A stretch of 64,000 nucleotides of DNA from Lentibacillus cibarius. GTDB lineage: Bacteria; Bacillota; Bacilli; Bacillales; Amphibacillaceae. The notes under the pieces were generated by a model. The model was not told the origin of the DNA and made no database searches. It saw only the letters and a list, made by a program, of their open reading frames with translations. The translations under genes and the position numbers were made by a program. Location: NCBI RefSeq assembly GCF_005887555.1, contig NZ_VCIA01000001.1, positions 3,532,950 through 3,596,949 of the forward strand, read 5' to 3'. The first letter of the stretch is position 1. Each line of letters opens with the position of its first letter. Positions 18,730 to 27,708 of the stretch are shown in pieces.

Positions 18730-21700
18730 GCCAATCTACCTCCTTCAATGCTCTGATGACGGCTATGGTATCCCGCTGATGCCCAGTTGGCCCGTAATAG
18801 TTAAACCCATAGCTTAACTGCGAGTAACCACCAATCATGTGTGTTCCTTTTGGCGTGATTCTTGTGACACTGTTATGGGTTCCACCACGTTTTTTGTTCA
18901 TGGAGGTGGCAGGAACACCCATTGTTCGATCCTGTGCATGGTACATATACGCCATTCCTTTTGGTATCCGGTATGTGACGACTACCCTTGCTGCGATGGC
19001 GCCATTCCGGTTATAAACTTCGACAAAGTCATTATCTTTAAGCCCGATAGATGCTGCGTCATCCTCATTCATCCAGATAGTCTGCCAGCCTCTGAACAAC
19101 GTCGACATATTGGTTGTATCCGTAAACATCGTATGGATGCCCCATTTTTGGTGTGGTGTCAAATACCTTACCGTAATCGATTTGTTTTCATTTTCTTCCA
19201 CACCTTCCTCCTTTTTGAGGAATGGTCCATGTCTTAATGGAGGCAAATACAGTGGCAGTCCTTCACCGTAATCAAGCATCATTTCATGATCAAGATAGAA
19301 GCTCTGTCTTCCTGTCAGTGTTCTCCATGGGATGTTGTATTCCACATTTACTGTAAACGGTGAGTACCGTCGATGGTCTTTCTCCAAACCGCTCCAGACT
19401 GGCGTTGAAATTGCTTGTCGCGGCTGAATGGTTAAATCACGTAATGTATGATCCTCTTCTGCACGCGGTTTTGCAATATCTTCAAGCTTTTGCCCGGTTT
19501 TGGTTTCGAGTGACTTCCATCCGGCGACTGCCCGTTTACCATTTGTAGCGCCGGACATCAATAGAATGGCATTAATGGCCTGTTCGTCCGTATATAAATC
19601 CGGATTGCCTTTCCCGATGCCTTCACGTTTCGATTTGCCGAGACGTCCGCCTAATTCCTCGTAAACTTCCTCACCAGGGATGGTAACGCCCTTGCCACCG
19701 TAACCATTTTTTATTAGCGGGCCAACTGTTGTCATTTTTTGATAAACATTTGGATAGTCACGTTCGACCACTTTAAAGTTTGGCATCGTTTTTCCAGGAA
19801 TAGCTTCGGTTTCGCCTTTACGCCAGTCTTTTACTTTCCCCATTGCTTGTGCGATTTCACCGGGTGAATCGTGACCAAGCGGTGAAGCAACCAAATCTTC
19901 CGTTGCTGGGAGATGTTTTTCGGCTAGTTCTGAAAACACTTTGCTAATTTCCCTGAATGTATTCCAGTCGCTTTTTGCTTCCCATGGCGGTGAAATAGCT
20001 GCATTGAACGGGTGAACGAACGGATGCATGTCTGTACTGCTAATATCATTCTTTTCATACCATGTCGCGGCAGGTAGAACGATATCAGAAAACAGTCCGG
20101 AACTTGTCATACGAAAATCGACACTAACAAGAAGATCCGCTTTACCCGTAGGTGCTTCCCCATCCGTATTGACGGTTTCCGGCTGCCATGAGTTTTCCGG
20201 TTCCGCCATTACCTGGTTGTCACCCCCGACTAGATGTTTAACAAAAAACTCGTGTCCTTTTCCGCTGTCTCCAAGCAAATTGGAACGCCAGTTGAAAAAC
20301 ACCCGCGGGAAGTTTCTTGGGTCGTCAGGATGCTCAATCGCCCAATCTATTTCGTTGTCTTTTATTTGGCTAACGATATCATCAATAATCTCTTGTTCCG
20401 TTTGCGCCCCTCGATCACGGCTTTCTTTAACCAGATCAATAGAGTTTTGTGAAAACTGCGGAAAGGAAGGTAACCATCCAAGTCTTGCAGCCAGTGCGTT
20501 CAGATCTGCTGGGTGCATGTCATTATACTTACCTCCCCAATCCGTCTTTTCAGCATCATCCGGCAGGCTTTCATAACGGAACTGGTCGGTGATGAAATAA
20601 AAATAGGATGTACCATTTTGGTGACGCGGTGGTTTCTGCCAGTCACCGGCAAAGGCAACTTGCTGCCAGCCTTCCTGTGGGCGTACTTTTTCCTGTCCGA
20701 CGTAATGGGCCCAGCCGCCGCCATTGACACCTTGTGAGCCTGTCAGAAGTACCAGGTTCAAAATGGCACGATAAATCTGATCACTGTGATACCAATGGTT
20801 TGTTCCGCCACCCATAGCAATCATCGACTTCCCTTTTGTCCGTTCAGCATTGTCAGCGAACTCACGCGCCACTTTGATGACATGATTTTTATTAACACCT
20901 GTAATTGACTCCTGCCAAGCCGGAGTATATGGTTTTGGATCATCATAATTAGATGGGTAGTCACCCGGTAGACCACGGTCAATGCCAGTGTGCGCCATCA
21001 TCAAATCATAAACGGTTGTTACTTTTACACGGTTCCCGTTAACATCCTGTATTTCTCTTACAGGTACACCGCGTTTAACAATGTCCCCTTCTTTTTCCGC
21101 GAAATAAGGGAAACTTACTGTGACCGTATCATCATAGCGATTAATGAAACTTAGCTCTGGGTCTATGAAACTACCATCGTTTTTATCAAGCTGGAGATTC
21201 CAATTACTTCCGCCATCCCAGCGAAAGCCCATACTGCCATTTGGAGCTTCCAGTGTATTAGCTACAGCATCCCACACAAGTGTTTTCCATTCGCCGAGTT
21301 CGTGTTCATCATTCAAATCGGATGCGCGAAGAAAACGATCACTGCGATATTCCCCATTCTGTTCATTCAAGGTTACTAGGTAAGGCAAGTCGGTAAACTT
21401 TTTAGCGTAATCGGTAAAGTAAGGTGTCTCTTTATCGACATAAAACTCTTTTAAAATAACATGTGTCATAGCCATTGCCAGGGCAGCATCCGTACCGGCG
21501 CGTGCCGGGAGCCAAATATCGGCAAATTTCTCATATTCCGCATAGTCCGGGCTGACACCGACAACTTTGGTTCCGTTATATCTCGCTTCTACCATAAAGT
21601 GGGCATCCGGTGTCCGCGTTTGCGGTAGATTGGTTCCCCAAATGATAAAGTATTTGGAATTGAACCAGTCAGCACTTTCCGGAACGTCTGTTTGTTCCCC

Positions 21701-22405
21701 CCATACTTGCGGAGAAGCCGGTGGTAAGTCGGCATACCAGTCATAAAAGCTTAGAATGGTACCACCGATTAACGAAAGAAAACGTGTACCAGCAGAATAA
21801 CTGACCATCGACATAGCCGGTATTGGACTAAATCCTGCCACACGGTCCGGCCCATATTTTTTAATAGCATGGATAGAAGCACTGGCAATCATCTCACTCA
21901 TGTCCCGCCATGTCGCACGAACAAAACCGCCTCTTCCACGCGCTTGGACATATTGGGCACGTTTCTCAGGTGTACTGACAATGTTCTGCCATGCTTCCAC
22001 AGGGTCAAAACCTGCTTCACGCTCTTCTTTCCAAAGTGCAAACAAATCACTGCGCACATATGGATATTTCACGCGTATCGGGCTGTATGTGTACCATGAA
22101 AAGCTGGCCCCTCTTGGACAGCCGCGCGGTTCGTATTCCGGAAAATCATCGCCGGTACTCGGATAGTCTGTCTGCTGGGTTTCGGACGTGATGATACCGT
22201 CTTTCACATAGATTTTCCAGCTGCATGAGCCGGTGCAGTTGACGCCATGTGTTGACCGGACAACTTTATCATGTTGCCAGCGTCTCCGATATATATCTTC
22301 TGAATCACGCGGACGGGTGCTCTCTTCCGTCCAGCCATCATTAATTCGATTTCCCGCTTTAATATGTCTTAAACTTTCAAATAGTTTATTTTTATTCTTT
22401 TTCAT
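18719..22405 (-). CDS. narG: Nitrate reductase alpha subunit NarG (molybdenum catalytic)
   Basis: A 1228-residue catalytic subunit that reduces nitrate to nitrite at a bis-MGD molybdenum centre. The N-terminal FS0 cluster motif is HGVNCTGSCSWKIYVKDG, followed by EPRGCPRGASFSWYTYSP. The Mo-site segment has YADLPPASPQVWGEQTDV. No Tat signal is present, as expected for the cytoplasm-facing Bacillus enzyme. The chosen ATG (22405) gives 1228 residues, the length I recall for B. subtilis NarG. An ATG nine codons upstream is possible. The start overlaps the upstream 94-residue gene by 14 bases. MobA at about 30 kb would supply the cofactor nucleotide. Confidence 0.96.
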   Translation of the reverse strand: MKKNKNKLFESLRHIKAGNRINDGWTEESTRPRDSEDIYRRRWQHDKVVRSTHGVNCTGSCSWKIYVKDGIITSETQQTDYPSTGDDFPEYEPRGCPRGASFSWYTYSPIRVKYPYVRSDLFALWKEEREAGFDPVEAWQNIVSTPEKRAQYVQARGRGGFVRATWRDMSEMIASASIHAIKKYGPDRVAGFSPIPAMSMVSYSAGTRFLSLIGGTILSFYDWYADLPPASPQVWGEQTDVPESADWFNSKYFIIWGTNLPQTRTPDAHFMVEARYNGTKVVGVSPDYAEYEKFADIWLPARAGTDAALAMAMTHVILKEFYVDKETPYFTDYAKKFTDLPYLVTLNEQNGEYRSDRFLRASDLNDEHELGEWKTLVWDAVANTLEAPNGSMGFRWDGGSNWNLQLDKNDGSFIDPELSFINRYDDTVTVSFPYFAEKEGDIVKRGVPVREIQDVNGNRVKVTTVYDLMMAHTGIDRGLPGDYPSNYDDPKPYTPAWQESITGVNKNHVIKVAREFADNAERTKGKSMIAMGGGTNHWYHSDQIYRAILNLVLLTGSQGVNGGGWAHYVGQEKVRPQEGWQQVAFAGDWQKPPRHQNGTSYFYFITDQFRYESLPDDAEKTDWGGKYNDMHPADLNALAARLGWLPSFPQFSQNSIDLVKESRDRGAQTEQEIIDDIVSQIKDNEIDWAIEHPDDPRNFPRVFFNWRSNLLGDSGKGHEFFVKHLVGGDNQVMAEPENSWQPETVNTDGEAPTGKADLLVSVDFRMTSSGLFSDIVLPAATWYEKNDISSTDMHPFVHPFNAAISPPWEAKSDWNTFREISKVFSELAEKHLPATEDLVASPLGHDSPGEIAQAMGKVKDWRKGETEAIPGKTMPNFKVVERDYPNVYQKMTTVGPLIKNGYGGKGVTIPGEEVYEELGGRLGKSKREGIGKGNPDLYTDEQAINAILLMSGATNGKRAVAGWKSLETKTGQKLEDIAKPRAEEDHTLRDLTIQPRQAISTPVWSGLEKDHRRYSPFTVNVEYNIPWRTLTGRQSFYLDHEMMLDYGEGLPLYLPPLRHGPFLKKEEGVEENENKSITVRYLTPHQKWGIHTMFTDTTNMSTLFRGWQTIWMNEDDAASIGLKDNDFVEVYNRNGAIAARVVVTYRIPKGMAYMYHAQDRTMGVPATSMNKKRGGTHNSVTRITPKGTHMIGGYSQLSYGFNYYGPTGHQRDTIAVIRALKEVDWLEN

Positions 22406-22676
22406 TTGCTTCACCGTCCTGTGTCGCTTCAATTGGGTTAAATCGCTCCCCTAGAATTTTGAAACTACCACTGCCTGCCTCCATTTCTTCCAGGAAAATC
22501 TTTAAGCTTGGAACGTTTGAAGCAACAAGTATTAAGCGTTCCAATGTATTGTAATCTTTTATGTCATAAATGGTCTCGATGACTTTTGGTGGAATTTCAC
22601 CAAATCGCATCTTCAAAATCGCTATTAAATCCTCTCGATCCTCAACATTATTTGCTTCATCTTCAAACATGAACAT
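22392..22676 (-). CDS. Unknown 94-residue protein overlapping narG
   Basis: A small acidic protein, start ATG 22676 behind AAAGGATG. The core (about residues 18-62) has ILKMRFGEIPPKVIETIYDI and TLERLILVASNVPSLKIFLE. This resembles the short helical DUF4351 module often found at the ends of Rpn/PDDEXK-type proteins. That likeness is from memory. It has no membrane segment or cysteines. It overlaps narG by 14 bases and is almost certainly co-translated with it. A role in nitrate reductase assembly or stability is possible but not shown. Confidence 0.75.
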   Translation of the reverse strand: MFMFEDEANNVEDREDLIAILKMRFGEIPPKVIETIYDIKDYNTLERLILVASNVPSLKIFLEEMEAGSGSFKILGERFNPIEATQDGEANEKE

Positions 22677-22695
22677 GTTTAGTCATCCTTTCCTA

Positions 22696-23016
22696 TTACG
22701 GTTTCATCATCCGGTAATAATCGGCAATCATCACTTCTTTGCATGATTCCCCAACGCTTTCAATGAATTCCAACAGTTCCGTATCAAAGTTTTGCAAGGC
22801 CTCGTCTGTAAATGATTGGGATTTCTGATGAGCATATCCATCCCCGTAATAAAGGAACAGTTTGTACCCGGACGCTTCTTTCACAGCATAAACTTGGATA
22901 TCGTATGGGTGGATATTGTAAAGTTCTTCCAATTTTGTTGTTATAAAGTTGTATAGTTCCGGAAGAATAATGCGTAGTGTCCGTTTTTTACTGGATGCAG
23001 TTTGTTCGGGATGCAA
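22696..23016 (-). CDS. Unknown 106-residue protein in the nar operon
   Basis: Starts at TTG 23016 with a near-ideal AGGAGGTGA site upstream, which supports expression. The protein is soluble, with mixed alpha/beta character: an N-terminal helix-rich LPELYNFITTKLEELYNI, then strands IQVYAVKEASGYKLFLYYGDG, then LEFIESVGESCKEVMIADYY. One cysteine is present. I do not recognise the family. It lies 31 bases after the hemerythrin gene and 19 before the next gene, so it belongs to the same transcript. Confidence 0.72.
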   Translation of the reverse strand: MHPEQTASSKKRTLRIILPELYNFITTKLEELYNIHPYDIQVYAVKEASGYKLFLYYGDGYAHQKSQSFTDEALQNFDTELLEFIESVGESCKEVMIADYYRMMKP

Positions 23017-23047
23017 GATGTTTCACCTCCTGAGTGAATAAGTTGGA

Positions 23048-23464
23048 TCAGTGATCCGGGAGCACTTCCATCTCTTTTTGATTATGCAGTTGATCAACGA
23101 TAATCAATGAATGAAATCGTTGTACGACATCACTGTTTACGCCGTGTTCCGGCAGTAACTGTTTGACTTCAGCGACTAGAAGCCGCAGTAAATCGTGATC
23201 ACGTGTCAGCGCAACAATGTCATCCTTTAACTCCGGATTATCTTCAACGAGATCTTTATATAAACCTTCTTCTTCTGCTTCGGCGTGAGCGAGGGTTCTT
23301 GTTTCCCATTGTTCAAGAAGCACATATGATAATTCCATTGCTTTTTCTTCTTGACTGTTATCGACAAGTTTTTCGAGCATTTTCGTCAGCTCTATCGCCT
23401 CATTCAATGTTGCTTCATGAATAGCAGAATGGCTGTCGATACGTTTTAAAGCTGGACCTGACAA
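23048..23464 (-). CDS. Hemerythrin HHE-domain protein, first gene of the nar operon
   Basis: A 138-residue four-helix hemerythrin-like protein. Candidate di-iron ligands are seen in HSAIHEA (about residues 12-16), LAHAEAEEEGLY (57-68), RDHDLL (about 88) and LHNQKEMEVLP (near the C-terminus). HHE proteins bind oxygen or nitric oxide through a non-heme di-iron site. Placed first in a nitrate reductase operon, an O2/NO sensor, NO scavenger or iron donor is plausible, but this is inference. The start is TTG at 23464 with GGAGTG upstream. Confidence 0.82.
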   Translation of the reverse strand: MSGPALKRIDSHSAIHEATLNEAIELTKMLEKLVDNSQEEKAMELSYVLLEQWETRTLAHAEAEEEGLYKDLVEDNPELKDDIVALTRDHDLLRLLVAEVKQLLPEHGVNSDVVQRFHSLIIVDQLHNQKEMEVLPDH

Positions 23465-23644
23465 TACGATTCACTCCTATGCTTTAATAATAATGAAGAG
23501 ATTACTAGATTAAGTCGGCTAGCCCTTGCCATCTAACAACTTCCACCAGCTTATCTCTGTTTTCCGGAATTTAATTCCGTGTTTTTCAGCATATCACGTT
23601 GGTTAGCGTGCAAACAAATCTGACACGACAAATCTCCACCAAAA

Positions 23645-23660
23645 TGTGACAATCATCACA
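23645..23660 (-). promoter_or_regulatory. FNR-type binding site for the nar operon
   Basis: TGTGA-N6-TCACA is a perfect match to the FNR/CRP-class palindrome used by Bacillus Fnr. On the minus strand, a TCAGAT hexamer lies where a -10 element would fall if the site is centred at -41.5 (start near 23611). This is the class II activator geometry. It fits anaerobic activation of the nar genes. Confidence 0.78.
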
Positions 23661-23694
23661 AAAACATAGCAACAGTATTGTCGATATTTTTCTA

Positions 23695-23723
23695 TTGACA
23701 ATAGGTGCAGGTTTTGATATGCA
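23695..23723 (+). promoter_or_regulatory. Promoter of the acylphosphatase gene
   Basis: TTGACA, 17-base spacer, TATGCA. The -35 is perfect and the -10 matches 4 of 6. It lies 70 bases before the ATG at 23794. Confidence 0.6.
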
Positions 23724-23793
23724 AGAAAATGACGTTTGAAAATGAACGATGCGTCTATATATTAGTAGACAAGATGAAAAGGAGACGATAAAG

Positions 23794-24063
23794 ATGTTAG
23801 CCCAAGTTACCGTTAGTGGACGCGTTCAAGGAGTAGGATTCAGATATTCGGCTCAGCAGCAGGCTAAAAATTATCAGTTGACCGGATGGGTTCAAAACAA
23901 AGCAGACGGTACAGTTGAGCTGGAAGTTGAAGGTGATGAACAGCGGGTTCATGCATATTTGCGAGCGTTAGAAAAAGGGTTCAGCCCGTTTATTCGGGTG
24001 GAGAATATGGAAGTTAATCTAAATGAGAATGAAAAAGGTTATGATGACTTTTCTATAAAGTGA
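23794..24063 (+). CDS. Acylphosphatase
   Basis: An 89-residue acylphosphatase that hydrolyses carboxyl-phosphate bonds. The signature VSGRVQGVGFRYS (about residues 6-18) holds the phosphate-binding loop and catalytic arginine. The catalytic asparagine is in GWVQNKADGTVELEVEG (about 35-51). The start is ATG 23794 behind AAGGAGACG. The frame is open upstream to 23749 but has no ribosome site there. It is a single gene with its own promoter and terminator, as with B. subtilis yflL. Confidence 0.93.
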   Translation: MLAQVTVSGRVQGVGFRYSAQQQAKNYQLTGWVQNKADGTVELEVEGDEQRVHAYLRALEKGFSPFIRVENMEVNLNENEKGYDDFSIK

Positions 24064-24099
24064 AAGTTTAGTTTTATTGCCCGATCATGAGTATAAAAT

Positions 24100-24125
24100 A
24101 AAAACCGCTGATTCCAGCGGTTTTT
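24100..24125. terminator. Bidirectional terminator between acylphosphatase and ferredoxin
   Basis: A perfect 11-bp stem, AAAAACCGCTG/CAGCGGTTTTT, with a 4-base loop. T-runs lie on both strands, between converging genes. Confidence 0.88.
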
Positions 24126-24145
24126 GTCTAATTTGAATTTCTGCT

Positions 24146-24385
24146 TTAACGGTTCTCAAAAAATTGGCGGTTTAATTCTATATATTTATTTTCCTCTTCC
24201 GGCACTTCATCTTCCATATAAATAGCTTCAACCGGACATACCGCCTCACATGCTCCACAATCGATGCAAATATCAGGATCAATATAGAACATGTCTTTGC
24301 CTTCTTCTATACAATCAACAGGGCAAACTTCCACACATTCCCCTGATTTTTCATTTATGCAAGGTGATGTTATGATAAATGCCAA
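24146..24385 (-). CDS. fdxA: 7Fe-type ferredoxin
   Basis: A 79-residue ferredoxin with the two cysteine groups CINEKSGECVEVCPVDC and CIDCGACEAVCPVEA. Their spacing is typical of [3Fe-4S][4Fe-4S] ferredoxins such as that of Bacillus schlegelii, which it resembles along its whole length, including the acidic tail. It would act as a soluble low-potential electron carrier. The start is TTG at 24385 behind a strong AAGGAGGAG. The first-cluster spacing rules out the single-cluster Fer of B. subtilis. Confidence 0.9.
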   Translation of the reverse strand: MAFIITSPCINEKSGECVEVCPVDCIEEGKDMFYIDPDICIDCGACEAVCPVEAIYMEDEVPEEENKYIELNRQFFENR

Positions 24386-24532
24386 CGTTACTCCTCCTTT
24401 AGATTGGACGAAATCAATAAACTATACAAATAATATTACAGAACTTTGTCGGCAAGTTCAAGCATTGAAACACATTCCTGGGCTTTTATACATATTATTT
24501 ACTATTGGAATTATCAAAGGGAGAGGTTTTTT

Positions 24533-25723
24533 ATGGAGGTCATCATTCGGTCTAATGACTCGTTTTGGTATTACAGTGAATTGTTTGATATCCCGCTTGT
24601 CTTGATCGAACAATCGAATCTGTCGTCCAATCCGTATCATTTAACTATAGGTGAAACAGTGCAAATACCCGGCTATATTGCAACTAGCAGGCAAATATGT
24701 AGGAATGATTCGTTTTGGAACATCGCCATGGAACAGAATTTACCAGTCGATATGCTCCAATTGGCTAATCCTTTAATTGATCCTGTTAATTTACAAGTCG
24801 GACAACATATCACCATCCCGCAACGTGTCAATCAATTACTATTAACGGATTTTAATCATTATACATTTGATCAAATGGTACGTGACATCAAGCAGCTGAC
24901 TACCGTTTATCCATTTATCAAACAACAGATAATAGGCCGTTCCGTTATGGGAAAAGATTTAATCGAACTGCAGATTGGAAATGGAAGTAAACAGGTTCAT
25001 TTGAATGGGTCATTTCATGCTAACGAATGGATTACAACCCCTGTCATTATGCGGTTTTTAAATGAGTATGCACGAGCATTGACGAATAGACTTCCGATAA
25101 GAGGAATGCAAGTATACCCTCTTATTTTAAACACGAATTTATCCGTAGTTCCTATGGCCAACCCCGATGGTGTGAATCTTGTTCTTAATGGCGCTTCTGC
25201 AGCTGGCCCTTACCGTGATGAGGTATTGGCCTTAAATAATCAAAATCCGGATTTCTCAAATTGGAAGGCGAATATTGCCGGGGTTGATTTGAATAACCAA
25301 TATCCTGCACGATGGGACGTCGAAGCAGCCCGAAAGCCCAATTCACCTCAGCCGAGAGATTATCCGGGACCACATCCATTGTCGGAACCAGAAGCGCTTG
25401 CCATGGCAAAGTTAGCTAATACACGAAACTTTTGGCGAGTCAATGCTTTGCATACGCAAGGTGAAGTTATTTACTGGGGCTATGAGGGTCTCGAACCGCC
25501 TGCAGCACAGGAAATAGTCAGTGAATACAGTCGTGTAAGCGGATATCGCCCTGTTCGTTATATTGATAGTTATGCCGGTTTCAAAGACTGGTTCATAAAA
25601 GAATTTAGAAGACCCGGATTTACTGTCGAACTGGGTACAGGTGTCAATCCGTTGCCGTTTAGCCAGTTTGAGGAAATCTATCAGGAAACACTGGGGATCA
25701 TGCTTGCAAATTTATATATGTAG
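24533..25723 (+). CDS. yqgT: LysM-containing M14 peptidase (gamma-D-glutamyl-diamino acid endopeptidase I, YqgT-like)
   Basis: A 396-residue protein. Two N-terminal LysM repeats (about residues 3-47 and 52-100, ending VQIPGY and ITIPQRV) bind peptidoglycan. A zinc carboxypeptidase domain follows. Zinc ligands are in NGSFHANEW (His and Glu) and VNALHTQGEV (His). The catalytic glutamate is in FTVELGTG near the C-terminus. This architecture matches the sporulation-associated endopeptidase I of Bacillus, which cleaves the gamma-D-Glu bond in murein peptides. The start is ATG 24533 behind GGGAGAGG. The frame is open earlier but without a ribosome site. Confidence 0.9.
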   Translation: MEVIIRSNDSFWYYSELFDIPLVLIEQSNLSSNPYHLTIGETVQIPGYIATSRQICRNDSFWNIAMEQNLPVDMLQLANPLIDPVNLQVGQHITIPQRVNQLLLTDFNHYTFDQMVRDIKQLTTVYPFIKQQIIGRSVMGKDLIELQIGNGSKQVHLNGSFHANEWITTPVIMRFLNEYARALTNRLPIRGMQVYPLILNTNLSVVPMANPDGVNLVLNGASAAGPYRDEVLALNNQNPDFSNWKANIAGVDLNNQYPARWDVEAARKPNSPQPRDYPGPHPLSEPEALAMAKLANTRNFWRVNALHTQGEVIYWGYEGLEPPAAQEIVSEYSRVSGYRPVRYIDSYAGFKDWFIKEFRRPGFTVELGTGVNPLPFSQFEEIYQETLGIMLANLYM

Positions 25724-25799
25724 TAAGTAATGAAAAACACCGTTCTCTCCTCTTCTTATAGAGAATTCCGAAGTTTTTCCTATCATTCCAGTTAATTTA

Positions 25800-25831
25800 A
25801 AAATAACAGGCAGAATAGTGCCTGTTATTTT
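25800..25831. terminator. Bidirectional terminator after the M14 peptidase
   Basis: A 13-bp perfect stem (25800-25812 with 25819-25831) with a 6-base loop and flanking A and T runs, between converging genes. Confidence 0.87.
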
Positions 25832-25858
25832 TATAAGCTAATGTCATGTGCAGTCGGC

Positions 25859-26062
25859 TTATATCTCCTTGAAATAATCCTTGTAAAATCCACCGATTCG
25901 TCCGCTGTTATCGATAATAAAGTAAAATTCATCGGTTTCATTTTTGACATGGTATCGTTCTCCTGGTGTCAGTTTATTATTTACGACGAATTTTTTAGCA
26001 TCGGTATGGATGCATTCAATCATTTTTACTGTTTCACGTTCTTTCCAGTTTAAGTGAATCAT
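25859..26062 (-). CDS. Conserved 67-residue protein (DUF6501-like)
   Basis: A small single-domain protein, MIHLNWKERETVKMIECIH, then LTPGERYHVKNETDEFYFII and GGFYKDYF. It resembles a short family widespread in Bacillaceae (DUF6501, from memory) of unknown function. The alternating hydrophobic pattern suggests a small beta-barrel. It has no signal or membrane segment. It is a stand-alone gene upstream of the msrAB stop. Confidence 0.8.
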   Translation of the reverse strand: MIHLNWKERETVKMIECIHTDAKKFVVNNKLTPGERYHVKNETDEFYFIIDNSGRIGGFYKDYFKEI

Positions 26063-26114
26063 TAGTCAACGCTCCTGTTCGGTTTCTTGTTAACATAATA
26101 ATATTATTGTAAAC

Positions 26115-27068
26115 TTATCCAAAAAGGTATAAATAACGCCCGTACCCTTTATCTTTCATTTCTTCTTTCGGTATAAATTTCATTGCAGCGGAGTTCATAC
26201 AATAACGTAGACCACCTTTGTCTTTCGGTCCATCGTTAAAAACATGGCCCAAGTGGGAATCAGCCTGTTTGCTCCTTACTTCGGTACGAATCATACCGTG
26301 ACTGGTGTCTGTGTTTTCTTTTACAAGGTAAGGATCAACCGGTTTGGTAAAGCTTGGCCATCCGCATCCCGCATCAAATTTATCCTGGGAGGAGAATAAG
26401 ACATCTCCGGAGATAAGATCTACATAAATTCCTTCTTCCTCATTATCCCAGTATTCGTTGGAGAATGGCCTTTCCGTTCCATTTTCTTGTGTAACGCTAT
26501 ACTGAATAGGTGTTAATTGCTCCTTCAGTTTTGCTGAATCGACCTTTTGCTGCCAATTTTCCTTAATAAAGTCTTCCCGACCGGAACCTTTCTTGTAAAG
26601 ACGGTAATGGAATGCTTGCTTTTTATAGTAATCCTGGTGTTCCTCTTCTGCTTTATAGAATGGTTTAGCCGGTATAATCGGTGTAACAATCGGTTTGGAA
26701 AATTTCCCACTTGCTTCGATATTTTGCTTAGACTCCTCCGCTAGTTGCTTCTGTTTATCGTTATGGTAAAAAATGGCAGTCTGGTAGGACTCACCCCGAT
26801 CATTAAACTGTCCGTCCGCATCGGTTGGATCAATCTGTTGCCAAAAGGTGCTTAGAAGTTCTTCGTAAGGCATAACTTCAGGATCGAATGTAATCTGCAC
26901 TGCTTCGACATGCCCAGTTGTGTTCGAGCACACTTCCTCATAGGTCGGGTTTTCGGTGTTACCGCCCGTATAACCTGAAACGACATTCAGGATACCCGGA
27001 CGCTCGTCAAATGGTTCGACCATACACCAAAAACACCCGCCTGCAAATGTTGCCAATTCGGTTGTCAT
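26115..27068 (-). CDS. msrAB: Bifunctional methionine sulfoxide reductase MsrA-MsrB
   Basis: A 317-residue fusion that repairs both S- and R-methionine sulfoxide. The MsrA half has the catalytic GGCFWC at about residues 10-15. The MsrB half (from about 175) has [10 protein letters not shown] and the catalytic RYCMNSAA. The CxxC zinc pairs of many MsrB domains are not seen. In B. subtilis the two activities are separate adjacent genes. The fusion order A-B is common in firmicutes. No signal peptide, so it is cytosolic. Confidence 0.95.
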   Translation of the reverse strand: MTTELATFAGGCFWCMVEPFDERPGILNVVSGYTGGNTENPTYEEVCSNTTGHVEAVQITFDPEVMPYEELLSTFWQQIDPTDADGQFNDRGESYQTAIFYHNDKQKQLAEESKQNIEASGKFSKPIVTPIIPAKPFYKAEEEHQDYYKKQAFHYRLYKKGSGREDFIKENWQQKVDSAKLKEQLTPIQYSVTQENGTERPFSNEYWDNEEEGIYVDLISGDVLFSSQDKFDAGCGWPSFTKPVDPYLVKENTDTSHGMIRTEVRSKQADSHLGHVFNDGPKDKGGLRYCMNSAAMKFIPKEEMKDKGYGRYLYLFG

Positions 27069-27155
27069 AAGATACCCCCACTTTAATTTCTATAGCGTAA
27101 CCCTATTTTTTCGTTTTTATCGAAAAAAATCAAGTCGTTTGCCTAAATGGAGATA

Positions 27156-27605
27156 TTAAATAAAAAGTTTTGGTACCGATTCACCTGTTTTGTCAACATC
27201 CTCATTTGCATCTGTTTGAACGCTTTCCAAATACATATCTGCAGGCAAGCTTTCGTCTTCACCTTCAGGAAGCGATTCAGATGTATCTTGTTTTTCTGTA
27301 TCTTCTTCTTCACTGTCACTTAAAGCTTTCATTAATTGAAACATCGTCGGCAGATTTTTAAGCATGGGTCCATACTGTTGTATAATTGGTGCTGCCGATT
27401 GAACGGTTTTTAGAATCTGCTGCAGACTACTCAGTTTATGTGAGAAATTGCTGATTCGCTCTGGTGATAATAAACGCTGGGTGTTCTGAGGCGTTAAAAG
27501 TTGCTGTATACCACTTGTGGGCTGGAACTGTGGCGGTTGTGCCGGGAATCTCCCTTGCTGATTTAGATAATAATTACTAGGTTGCTGCTGAATTGGCCAT
27601 ACCAT
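27156..27605 (-). CDS. yqfQ: YqfQ/VrrA-like proline- and glutamine-rich protein
   Basis: A 149-residue protein with a Q/P/N-rich N-terminus (about 1-45), then a conserved helical core LLSPERISNFSHKLSSLQQI and APIIQQYGPMLKNLPTMFQL. An acidic low-complexity tail follows. The core resembles the YqfQ (VrrA) family of Bacillus. Function is unknown. GGGGAGGAT lies upstream of the ATG. Confidence 0.75.
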   Translation of the reverse strand: MVWPIQQQPSNYYLNQQGRFPAQPPQFQPTSGIQQLLTPQNTQRLLSPERISNFSHKLSSLQQILKTVQSAAPIIQQYGPMLKNLPTMFQLMKALSDSEEEDTEKQDTSESLPEGEDESLPADMYLESVQTDANEDVDKTGESVPKLFI

Positions 27606-27708
27606 TACTATCCTCCCCTTCCATCATGGTCACTTACATTATTGTACGTGACAAACGTGTAAAAGGTGTTAGGCCAGCCAACTATATTGGGGTTCTTCCA
27701 ACAACAAG

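Larger units (their letters stand above)
23465..23793. promoter_or_regulatory. Divergent control region of the nar operon and acylphosphatase
   Basis: A 329-base region with no gene between the minus-strand hemerythrin/nar operon and the plus-strand acylphosphatase. It holds the FNR palindrome at 23645-23660 and a sigma-A-type promoter reading toward acylphosphatase at 23695-23723. The minus-strand transcript would have a leader of roughly 150 bases if it starts near 23611. Confidence 0.7.

Noticed and set aside
20028..20576. Long plus-strand open frame of 182 codons inside narG
   Set aside because: It is antisense to intact narG, has no recognisable domain, and follows from the third-position codon bias of narG.
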